Assembly (NCBI GenBank): GCA_022865555.1
Contig: JALHTD010000273.1
Coordinates: 1-10,691, forward strand
Length of the DNA: 10,691 nt
Reading direction: 5' to 3'
Source: Thermoanaerobaculaceae bacterium
GTDB lineage: Bacteria; Acidobacteriota; Thermoanaerobaculia; Thermoanaerobaculales; Thermoanaerobaculaceae
Of the stretch, positions 1 through 6,299 are shown one piece after another. The notes under the pieces were generated by a model. That model made no database searches and was not told the DNA's origin. It saw only the letters and a program-made list of their open reading frames with translations. Numbering within the stretch: the stretch's first letter is position 1; the number at the start of each line of letters is the position of its first letter. The position numbers and the translations under genes are program-made.

Positions 1-786
1 ATAGCCGGCCAGCCGTTCATTGAGAAACCGTCTCAATGATGTGATCCCCGCGGATCTGCCTCCGCGCACTGCCGAGACCCTCCCCACGCCGCGGTCCACC
101 GTCAGCGCCGCGAGAGCCGCGGCCTCACCCGCCAGCAGGGCCGGCAAGGCCGCCGGCCAGCGCCGTGCAATCTCCTCGGGAAGCGCCGTGAGGCGAGGGA
201 GGTTCACACCCGCCAACGGGTCGGGAGCCGGGGGTTCGTCTAGGTGTGCGGGCAACACGCCCTGCAGGAGGCGGCGGAACGCGAAGGCGGTGGGGTATAC
301 CGCCTCGGTGGCCGCCAGAGGGAGGAGCCCGTTGCCGTCCACGGCCTCCAGCAGAACCGGCAGACGCCCGGCGGCCGCGGTCACCATGCGGGGAAGGAAA
401 AACACCGGCGCGTCGTCGGTGACCACGATGCAGGCACGCGCGGCCAGCACCTCGAGCAACCCCGTGCCGGTGCCCGGCTCCGGCTCGACGTACGGGAAGT
501 ACGTCACCGGCCTGCCCTCGAACGCGCGAGCGTTGTCCGCCATCCCCTCGATCACGAACGCGTGCAGCCGCTCCGAGGCCCAGGCGTAGCCGGCGCGCAG
601 CGCCTCGAGCACCACGAGAGGCTTGCCGAGCCTGGCCGCGTGCTCCACCGCGCGCTGGAGGGCGAAGTTCCACCCGGCACGCCGGGCGGCGATCATCCAG
701 TAGAGGACGTACTCGCCGTCAGCGCGCAGCGGCGCCTTGTTGCAGGCACGGACCCGCAAAGCCGGAACCCCCACCAAGCCCTCCAT
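1..786 (-). CDS. Class II-like deoxyribodipyrimidine photolyase, N-terminal part (3' end outside window)
   Basis: This reading frame on the minus strand is open from an ATG at 786 to the window edge, giving 262 residues with no stop. Photolyases use light and FAD to split UV-induced cyclobutane pyrimidine dimers in DNA. The sequence reads VPALRVRA near residue 7, then EYVLYWMIAARRAGWNFAL (25-43), the YWM...R...N pattern typical of class II-like enzymes. Next come GKPLVVLEALRAGYAWAS (54-71), YVEPEPGTGTGLL (99-111), VVTDDAPVFFLPRM (121-134) and AVDGNGLLPL (148-157). This covers the N-terminal Rossmann-like photolyase domain and the beginning of the helical region; most of the FAD-binding domain is missing. 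An in-frame stop lies at 841-843 and no other ATG, GTG or TTG falls between it and 786, so the start is well fixed, although no strong Shine-Dalgarno is visible. It is divergent from the dehydrogenase gene. Family assignment is firm; the exact subclass and DNA lesion are inferred. Confidence 0.85.
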   Translation of the reverse strand, partial: MEGLVGVPALRVRACNKAPLRADGEYVLYWMIAARRAGWNFALQRAVEHAARLGKPLVVLEALRAGYAWASERLHAFVIEGMADNARAFEGRPVTYFPYVEPEPGTGTGLLEVLAARACIVVTDDAPVFFLPRMVTAAAGRLPVLLEAVDGNGLLPLAATEAVYPTAFAFRRLLQGVLPAHLDEPPAPDPLAGVNLPRLTALPEEIARRWPAALPALLAGEAAALAALTVDRGVGRVSAVRGGRSAGITSLRRFLNERLAGY

Positions 787-821
787 GGCACGCAGCGAAC
801 CGGGCGGGCCGGGGCCGCGCG

Positions 822-843
822 TGACGCTGCCAGGGTACCGTCA
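822..843. promoter_or_regulatory. Imperfect dyad in the divergent intergenic region, possible operator
   Basis: The stretch begins TGACG and ends CGTCA, and 8 of its 11 symmetric positions are complementary. It lies about 36 bp upstream of the photolyase start and about 127 bp upstream of the dehydrogenase start, where a regulator of a divergent pair could bind. Only the symmetry is observed. No regulator gene is present and no convincing sigma70 promoter could be placed beside it, so operator function is speculative. Confidence 0.2.
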
Positions 844-948
844 GCGCCCGCGCCGGCATAGGGAGCCCTGCACACGGGTTGGAGGCTGTGTGCCGGGGAC
901 GGGGTTGCCTCGGGCCGAAGAGCGCGCAAGACTGTGAACGCACTTCTC

Positions 949-958
949 GGAGAGGGGG
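949..958 (+). promoter_or_regulatory. Purine-rich ribosome binding site for the glucose dehydrogenase gene
   Basis: The run GGAGAGGGGG ends 11 bases before the ATG at 970. It supports starting at 970 rather than at the in-frame GTG at 934, which has no Shine-Dalgarno and would add 12 residues not expected before the conserved MKALAVFP beginning. Confidence 0.45.
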
Positions 959-969
959 TCGCAAACGGG

Positions 970-2079
970 ATGAAGGCCCTGGCAGTGTTTCCGGCGCAGC
1001 GCGCTGTTCGGCTGGTTGCCCACCCAGAGCCGGCCATCACGACGCCGACCGGGGTGAAGCTGCGCATCCTGGAGATCGGGATCTGCGGCACGGACCGCGA
1101 GATCGTCGGCTTCCAGTACGGCACGCCGCCCCCGGGATCGGAGTACCTGGTGCTCGGGCATGAGTCGCTCGGCGAGGTGATCGAGGTCGGCACGGCCGTC
1201 ACGCGGGTCAAGCCGGGCGACCTCGTGGTGACGATGGTGCGTCGCCCCTGCCCCCACGCCGAATGCCTCGCCTGCCCGGTGGACCGGCAGGACTTCTGCT
1301 CCACGGGGGACTTCACCGAGCGCGGCATCAAGGGGGCGCACGGTTTTTGCACGCAATTCGTTGTTGACGACGAGAAGTACATGAACGTGGTGCCCCGGCA
1401 GCTGCGCGAGGTCGCGGTGCTGACCGAGCCGCTCACCATCGCGGAGAAGGCGATCACCCAGGTCTGGCAGGTCCAGCAAAGGCTCCCCTGGATCGCGCCC
1501 GGAAAGCCCGGGCCGAAGGGACGATTCCACCGCGCGGTGGTGCTGGGCGCCGGCCCGGTGGGCCTGCTGGGCGCGATGGCACTCTCGAATGCGGGCTTCG
1601 AGACCACCGTCTACTCACGCACCTCGGGTCCACACGACAAGGCCAGGCTTGTGGAGTCGTTCGGCGCACGCTACGTGGCGGTCGAGACCACCACCCTCGA
1701 GCAGCTCGCAGAGAAGGTCGGAAACATCGACCTCGTGTACGAGGCCACCGGCGCCGCGCAGCTCTCGTTCGAGACGATGGAGGTTCTCGGCACCAACGGG
1801 GTGTTCATCTTCACGGGGGTCCCGGGCCGCAGGGGACCGATCGAGCTCGACGCCGACCTCATCATGCGCAACCTGGTGCTCGGCAACCAGGTCGTCTTCG
1901 GAACCGTCAACGCCAACCGCGATGCCTTCGAGGCCGCGATCCGTGACCTCGGCACGTTCATGGGGCGCTGGCCCGAGGCCGTGCGTGGCCTGATCACGGG
2001 GCGCTACCCGATCCAGAAGGCCACTGACGTGCTGCTCGGGGAGCCGGGGGGGATCAAGAATGTCATCGCCATCTCCTGA
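970..2079 (+). CDS. Glucose 1-dehydrogenase-like zinc-dependent MDR oxidoreductase
   Basis: This 369-residue enzyme belongs to the medium-chain dehydrogenase/reductase superfamily and most resembles the NAD(P)-dependent glucose 1-dehydrogenases known from archaea and bacteria, which oxidise beta-D-glucose to gluconolactone. The GroES-like domain carries the catalytic zinc residues Cys39 (in GICGTD) and His64-Glu65 (in LGHES). A further Glu153 lies in LTEPLTIAEKA. Cys94, Cys99, Cys102 and Cys110 form a structural zinc lobe (PCPHAECLACPVDRQDFC). The conserved block TGDFTERGIKGAHGF follows. The Rossmann cofactor fold begins with VVLGAGPVGLLGA (190-202). Length matches the family. The protein has no signal peptide and should be cytoplasmic. 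Its end overlaps the following glucosidase by 20 bases, suggesting translational coupling and a shared sugar pathway. The substrate could instead be another aldose such as galactose; cofactor preference cannot be read with confidence. Confidence 0.85.
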   Translation: MKALAVFPAQRAVRLVAHPEPAITTPTGVKLRILEIGICGTDREIVGFQYGTPPPGSEYLVLGHESLGEVIEVGTAVTRVKPGDLVVTMVRRPCPHAECLACPVDRQDFCSTGDFTERGIKGAHGFCTQFVVDDEKYMNVVPRQLREVAVLTEPLTIAEKAITQVWQVQQRLPWIAPGKPGPKGRFHRAVVLGAGPVGLLGAMALSNAGFETTVYSRTSGPHDKARLVESFGARYVAVETTTLEQLAEKVGNIDLVYEATGAAQLSFETMEVLGTNGVFIFTGVPGRRGPIELDADLIMRNLVLGNQVVFGTVNANRDAFEAAIRDLGTFMGRWPEAVRGLITGRYPIQKATDVLLGEPGGIKNVIAIS

Positions 2080-4741
2080 CGCAGAGCGAGTCCGTCTCGC
2101 CGAGGACGAACGGCGCGAGAGGAACTGGAAACGTTGGGGGCCGTACCTCTCGGAGCGGCAGTGGGGGACCGTGCGCGAGGACTACTCGGAGGACGGTGAC
2201 AGCTGGGAGGACGTTCCCCACGACCAGGCGCGCAGCCGTGCCTACCGCTGGGGGGAGGATGGCCTGCTCGGGATCTCCGACCGCGAGGGGAGGCTGTGCT
2301 TCGCCCTGGCGCTGTGGAACGGGCGCGACCCGTTCCTCAAGGAGCGCCTCTTCGGCCTCACCGGGCCCGAGGGTAACCACGGGGAAGACGTGAAGGAGTC
2401 GTACTTCTTCCTCGACGCCACGCCGACCCACTCCTACCTGAAGGCGCTCTACAAGTACCCGCAGGCGGAGTTCCCGTACGCCAAACTGGTCGAGGAGGCC
2501 CGCCACCGCACCCGCAACGAACCCGAGTATGAGCTTGCCGACACCGGTGTCTTCGACGGCGAGCGCTACTTCGACGTGCTCGCGGAGTACGCCAAGGCCT
2601 CCCCCGACGACATCCTGATCCGCATCACGGTTGCCAACCACGGCGCGGAGGCGGCGACCCTCCACCTGCTGCCGACGCTCTGGTTTCGCAACACATGGAG
2701 CTGGGGGCGCAGCGGCGAGGAGTACCCGCCCAAGCCCGTCATCACGTCCGACGGGAACGGGGGCTTCGTCGCCGACCACGCAACGCTCGGCCGGCTCAGG
2801 CTGGCCGTCGAGCACCGCGAAGGCGCTCTGCCGGATTTGCTGTTCACCGAAAACGAGACCAACTCGGAGAGGCTGTTCGGCTCGAAGAACACGAGCCCGT
2901 TCTACAAGGACGCCTTCCACGACTATCTCGTCGGCGAGCACACCTCGGCCGTCAACCCGAGCAGGTCCGGCACCAAGGCCGCTGTCCACTACCGTCTCGA
3001 CGTTCCGGCGAAGAGCAACGTGACGATCCAGCTCCGGCTGGCCGCCGCTGCCGAGATGCGCTCACATCCGTTCGGCAGCGGGTTCGACGCCACCTTCGCG
3101 GACCGGATCCAGGAGGCGGACGAGTTCTACGCGGGCGTCATCCCGGAGGGACTCGACGCGCAGGCGCGCCAGGTTGCGCGCCAGGCGTACGCGGGCCTAC
3201 TGTGGTCCAAGCAGTTCTACAACTACGTCGTGAAGGAGTGGCTCGAGGGCGACCCTTCGCAGCCCCCGTCGCCCGAGGCACGCCTGAGCGGACGGAACAG
3301 CGACTGGCCCTACTTCCACGGCCGCGACGTGCTCTCGATGCCGGACACCTGGGAGTACCCGTGGTTCGCGGCGTGGGACCTCGCGTTCCACACGCTCCCG
3401 TTTGCCAGGATCGACCCCGAGTTCGCCAAGGCGCAGTTGGTGCTGCTGCTGCGCGAGTGGTACATGCACCCGAGCGGGAAGATCCCCGCGTACGAGTGGT
3501 CGTTCGACGACGTAAACCCGCCGGTGCACGCGTGGGCCGCCTGGCGCGTCTACAAGATGACGGGCCAGCGCGGCACGCGGGACCGCCTCTTCCTCGAGCG
3601 GGTGTTCCAGAAGCTGCTCCTCAACTTCACCTGGTGGGTGAACCGGAAGGACGTGGAGGGCAAGAACCTCTTCGGTGGTGGGTTCCTCGGCCTCGACAAC
3701 ATTGGCGTGTTCGACCGCTCGAAACCGTTTCCAGGCGGCGGCAATCTGGAGCAGGCCGACGGTACCTCGTGGATGGCGTTCTACTGCGGCACCATGCTCT
3801 CCATCGCCCTCGAGTTGGCGAGCGAGGACCCGGCCTACGAGGACGTGGCGTCCAAGTTCTTCGAGCACTTCGTGGCGATCGTGGATGCCATGAACAGCCT
3901 CGGCGGGACAGGGCTGTGGAACGAGGAGGACGGTTTCTACTACGACCAGGTCCACGTGGATCGCCACAACGTGCCCATCCGGCTGCGCTCGATGGTTGGC
4001 CTCATCCCGCTCCTGGCCTGCGAGGTGCTGGAGGGCGACGTGATCGGCCGCCTCCCCGGGTTCTCAAAGCGGATGCGCTGGTTCCTGGAGCACCGCACCG
4101 ACCTCGCCAAGCACATCGCCTGCATGGAGACCGGCCCGGGCGAAGGTCACACGCACCGGTTGCTCGCGATTCCGTCGCGGGACCGACTGCTGCGGGTCTT
4201 GCGCTACCTGCTCGACGAGAACGAGTTCCTCTCCCCTTACGGGATTCGCTCCCTGTCGCGCGCCTACCGCGAACGGCCCTTCGCGTTCTCGCTCGCCGGC
4301 ATCACCACGACCGTGGAGTACGCGCCGGGCGAGTCCAACACCGGCCTGTTCGGAGGGAACTCAAACTGGCGCGGGCCGGTCTGGTTCCCGGTCAACTATC
4401 TGCTGATCGAGGCGCTGGAGCGCTACCACCACTTCTACGGCGACTCGCTCCAGGTCGAGTGTCCCACCGGCTCGGGGGAGATGATGAACCTGAGGCGGGT
4501 CGCCGAGGAGATCGCACGACGCCTGGCGAGCCTGTTCCTGCCCGATGCCGCCGGCCGGCGCCCCTGCCACGGGGACGACCGGCGCTTTGCCGAAGACCCG
4601 AGCTGGCGGGACCTCGTACTGTTCTACGAGTACTTCCACGGCGAGACCGGCCGCGGGTGTGGGGCCTCGCACCAGACCGGCTGGACGGCGCTGGTGACCC
4701 GGTGTCTGGAGAACCTGGCCTCCCGGCGGACCCGCGGCTGA
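2060..4741 (+). CDS. GH63-family glucosidase (MGH1-like glycoside hydrolase), 893 residues
   Basis: This large cytoplasmic protein (no signal peptide) matches the roughly 880-residue bacterial glucosidases of the GH63 / mannosyl-oligosaccharide glucosidase group, inverting enzymes with an (alpha/alpha)6 barrel acting on alpha-glucosides. The N-terminal hallmark is RNWKRWGPYLSERQWGTVRE (21-40), followed by HDQARSRAYRWGEDG and ALALWNGRDPFLKERLFGL. A beta-rich N domain runs to about 330. The barrel carries YPWFAAWDLAFHTLPF (433-448), GKIPAYEWSFDDVNPPVHAW (473-492), GGFLGLDNIGVFDRS (539-553), SNWRGPVWFPVNYLL (768-782) and SHQTGWTALV (870-879). By analogy with GH63 enzymes, an Asp in the SFDD motif (483/484) and Glu753 in VEYAPGESNTG are candidate catalytic acid and base; this is inference. 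The ATG at 2060 follows a G-rich stretch inside the dehydrogenase gene. The natural substrate is unknown; alpha-glucosides, or glycosylglycerates as in smaller GH63 relatives, are possible. Confidence 0.88.
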   Translation: MSSPSPDAERVRLAEDERRERNWKRWGPYLSERQWGTVREDYSEDGDSWEDVPHDQARSRAYRWGEDGLLGISDREGRLCFALALWNGRDPFLKERLFGLTGPEGNHGEDVKESYFFLDATPTHSYLKALYKYPQAEFPYAKLVEEARHRTRNEPEYELADTGVFDGERYFDVLAEYAKASPDDILIRITVANHGAEAATLHLLPTLWFRNTWSWGRSGEEYPPKPVITSDGNGGFVADHATLGRLRLAVEHREGALPDLLFTENETNSERLFGSKNTSPFYKDAFHDYLVGEHTSAVNPSRSGTKAAVHYRLDVPAKSNVTIQLRLAAAAEMRSHPFGSGFDATFADRIQEADEFYAGVIPEGLDAQARQVARQAYAGLLWSKQFYNYVVKEWLEGDPSQPPSPEARLSGRNSDWPYFHGRDVLSMPDTWEYPWFAAWDLAFHTLPFARIDPEFAKAQLVLLLREWYMHPSGKIPAYEWSFDDVNPPVHAWAAWRVYKMTGQRGTRDRLFLERVFQKLLLNFTWWVNRKDVEGKNLFGGGFLGLDNIGVFDRSKPFPGGGNLEQADGTSWMAFYCGTMLSIALELASEDPAYEDVASKFFEHFVAIVDAMNSLGGTGLWNEEDGFYYDQVHVDRHNVPIRLRSMVGLIPLLACEVLEGDVIGRLPGFSKRMRWFLEHRTDLAKHIACMETGPGEGHTHRLLAIPSRDRLLRVLRYLLDENEFLSPYGIRSLSRAYRERPFAFSLAGITTTVEYAPGESNTGLFGGNSNWRGPVWFPVNYLLIEALERYHHFYGDSLQVECPTGSGEMMNLRRVAEEIARRLASLFLPDAAGRRPCHGDDRRFAEDPSWRDLVLFYEYFHGETGRGCGASHQTGWTALVTRCLENLASRRTRG

Positions 4742-4750
4742 CGGCCAGGT

Positions 4751-4775
4751 CCGCCCGGGCGGGGGCAACCCGGGC
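4751..4775 (+). terminator. GC-rich stem-loop after the glucosidase gene, possible weak terminator
   Basis: Ten bases after the stop codon there is a perfect 12 bp palindrome, CCGCCCGGGCGG (4751-4762). An alternative 7 bp stem pairs GCCCGGG (4753-4759) with CCCGGGC (4769-4775) across a 9-base loop. No T-tract follows, so intrinsic termination is uncertain. It may instead stabilise the mRNA 3' end or do nothing. The 114 bp gap to the adaptor gene is a plausible transcription-unit boundary. Confidence 0.3.
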
Positions 4776-4842
4776 AACTCCGCTGCGTACAATCCGGAGA
4801 AACCACAGGTCGGCCCGTGGTGCGGGCCTCCTCGGGTCCGGC

Positions 4843-4847
4843 GGAGG
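4843..4847 (+). promoter_or_regulatory. Shine-Dalgarno GGAGG fixing the adaptor start
   Basis: GGAGG lies 8 bases before the ATG at 4856. This favours that start over the in-frame GTG at 4817, which has no such site and would put 13 polar residues before the basic-hydrophobic membrane anchor beginning MKRRTK. Confidence 0.6.
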
Positions 4848-4855
4848 TGTGGCAA

Positions 4856-6160
4856 ATGAAGCGACGCACGAAGATCCTCATCGGGGTCGCAGCGGTGGTC
4901 GTGATCGCCGTCGTGATTGCGGCTGTCGTGGCCAGCAGCAGGAACAAGGGCATCCGCGTGCGTACCACCAAGGTGGACCGCAAGGACCTCGTTCAGCTCG
5001 TGACCGCCAACGGCACCGTGCAGGCGAAGACCAAGGTCGAGCTCTCGGCCAACATCATGGGTCAGATCACGAAGCTGAACGCCGAGGAGGGCGACCCGGT
5101 CAAGAAGGGTGATCTCCTGCTCGTCATCGACCAGGCGCGCTACGCCTCGGCTGTGGCCTCGAGCCGCGCCGCTTTCGAGTCACTCGAGGCCGAGCTGGTA
5201 CGGGTCCGCGAGGCGGCCGCCCAGGCCAAACGCGACAGAGACCGGGCGCAGGCGCAGTACCGGGACGGGATCCTCGCTACCGCCGATCTGGACCGCGCGA
5301 TCAGCTCGTACGACCAGGCAGTCGCGGCAGTCACCCGCGCGGAGCGGCAGGTCGAACAGGCGCGGGCAGACATCGCCTCAGCGCAGGATGCTCTCGAAAA
5401 GACCGAGATCCGCGCCCCGATGGACGGCATCGTGACGCGGCGCAACATCGAGCAAGGCGAGGTGGTGGTCACAGGCACGATGAATAACCCGGGGACCGTG
5501 CTGATGACCATCTCCGACATGTCCACCATCGAGGCGGTGCTGGAGGTGGACCAGACGGACGTGCCCCAGCTCCGGATCGGGCAAAAGGCCTCGATCCGCA
5601 TCGACGCCTTCCCGGATGCACCCTTCCCCGGCGAGGTTTCCGAGATCGGCTCGAGCCCGATCCGCGGCACCTCGGCGCTCGGCGGCGCCGCCACCGGCAC
5701 CGACTACGAGGTGAAGGTCACGCTCCTGAAGCACCCCGAGCGGATCCGGCCTGGCCTCACCGTGACCACCGACATCACCACCGCAACCCGCGACAAGGTC
5801 TTGACGGTGCCGGTCGGTGCCCTGGTGCTGCGCCCGCCCGAACCCAAGGGCACACCGGGAACGGCGAAGGGCAAGCCGACTCCGGGTGGCGCCGCACCGA
5901 CGCCCGCGAGCGGACCCGCCAAGGGAGAGCCGGTCGGGTCCCGGCCCAAGGACATCGAGGGTGTGTACGTCGTCGCCGCCAAGAAGGCAGAGTTCCGGCC
6001 CGTTACCGCCGGGATCAAGGGCGAGATGGACGTGGAGGTCACCAGCGGCCTCAAAGAGGGCGACGAGGTCGTCGTCGGCCCGTTCAAGGCGCTCCGTGAT
6101 CTCAAGCCCGGCGCGCAGGTCGTGGTGGACAACACCGAGAGGGCGGGGCTGGAGCGGTGA
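4856..6160 (+). CDS. MacA/HlyD-type periplasmic adaptor (membrane fusion protein) of an ABC efflux system
   Basis: This 434-residue protein links an inner-membrane transporter to the outer-membrane exit in tripartite export pumps. A basic N-terminus (MKRRTK) precedes one membrane helix at about 7-28; the rest should be periplasmic. The first half of the lipoyl domain includes ANGTVQAKTKVELSANIMGQ (51-70) and GDPVKKGDLLLVID (79-92). An alanine- and arginine-rich coiled-coil hairpin spans about 95-183. The second lipoyl half includes KTEIRAPMDGIVTRRNIEQG (182-201). A beta-barrel (about 220-312) and a membrane-proximal domain (about 367-425) follow. Between these last two lies an odd linker of roughly 40 residues rich in Pro, Gly, Ala and Lys (326-365). 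The two MacB-like permease genes downstream show which transporter it serves. The transported substrate (macrolide, peptide, lipid or siderophore in related pumps) cannot be inferred. Confidence 0.88.
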   Translation: MKRRTKILIGVAAVVVIAVVIAAVVASSRNKGIRVRTTKVDRKDLVQLVTANGTVQAKTKVELSANIMGQITKLNAEEGDPVKKGDLLLVIDQARYASAVASSRAAFESLEAELVRVREAAAQAKRDRDRAQAQYRDGILATADLDRAISSYDQAVAAVTRAERQVEQARADIASAQDALEKTEIRAPMDGIVTRRNIEQGEVVVTGTMNNPGTVLMTISDMSTIEAVLEVDQTDVPQLRIGQKASIRIDAFPDAPFPGEVSEIGSSPIRGTSALGGAATGTDYEVKVTLLKHPERIRPGLTVTTDITTATRDKVLTVPVGALVLRPPEPKGTPGTAKGKPTPGGAAPTPASGPAKGEPVGSRPKDIEGVYVVAAKKAEFRPVTAGIKGEMDVEVTSGLKEGDEVVVGPFKALRDLKPGAQVVVDNTERAGLER

Positions 6161-6168
6161 CAGCAACA

Positions 6169-6196
6169 AGCCCACAGCCCACAGCTCACAGCTCAC
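6169..6196 (+). repeat. Heptamer tandem repeat, four copies of AGCYCAC
   Basis: Four consecutive 7-base units follow the adaptor stop codon: AGCCCAC twice, then AGCTCAC twice. They occupy the left part of the 139 bp gap before the first permease gene. Positions 6169-6193 are an imperfect inverted copy of 6247-6271, so the array forms one arm of a potential long hairpin. Units and phase are read directly; origin and role are unknown. Confidence 0.8.
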
Positions 6197-6208
6197 GAAG
6201 CCGGCTTC
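6197..6208. repeat. Perfect 12 bp palindrome between the heptamer arrays
   Basis: GAAGCCGGCTTC is exactly self-complementary and directly abuts the last heptamer of the left array. In RNA it can fold as a GAAG/CUUC stem with a CCGG loop inside the larger potential stem formed by the two arrays. It could also be a protein-binding dyad. No function is demonstrated. Confidence 0.55.
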
Positions 6209-6251
6209 TCCCGTGCCTGCGTGCGCACTCCTGGGTGGGGCGGGGGAGCTA

Positions 6252-6279
6252 TCGGCTGTCGGCTGTCGGCTGTCAGCGG
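6252..6279 (+). repeat. Heptamer tandem repeat, three copies of TCGGCTG plus a degenerate unit
   Basis: TCGGCTG occurs three times in perfect tandem (6252-6272), followed by a decayed unit, TCAGCGG. On the opposite strand the unit reads CAGCCGA, close to the left array. Positions 6247-6271 are the inverted partner of 6169-6193, with 20 of 25 positions matching, or 21 if one G-U pair is allowed. The array ends about 20 bases before the first permease start, so it would sit in the mRNA leader of that gene. Confidence 0.8.
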
Positions 6280-6299
6280 GCAGTCGGGCTGGTGGTGGC

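Noticed and set aside
125..673. A 182-codon minus-strand open frame
   Set aside because: It is a shifted frame of the photolyase gene; the product is low-complexity Arg/Gly/Ala sequence, while the neighbouring frame carries conserved photolyase blocks.
905..933. TTGCCT and AAGACT hexamers with 17 bp spacing upstream of the dehydrogenase gene
   Set aside because: Only 4 of 6 and 3 of 6 consensus bases match, which is expected by chance; not called as a promoter.
693..1607. A 304-codon minus-strand open frame opposite the dehydrogenase
   Set aside because: It has no recognisable domain and lies antisense to a gene with complete zinc and nucleotide-binding motifs.
4788..4793. A -10-like TACAAT before the adaptor gene
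   Set aside because: The sequence 17 bases upstream does not resemble TTGACA, so a sigma70 promoter cannot be supported.
2695..5112. An 805-codon open frame on the plus strand overlapping most of the glucosidase gene and running into the adaptor
   Set aside because: Its product is an Arg/Gly/Pro-rich sequence without family motifs. It is a GC-driven shadow of the glucosidase, which has clear GH63 motifs in its own frame.
6169..6279. The heptamer arrays considered as a CRISPR array or attachment site
   Set aside because: The units are only 7 bases, directly contiguous and without spacers, and no cas or integrase gene is nearby.
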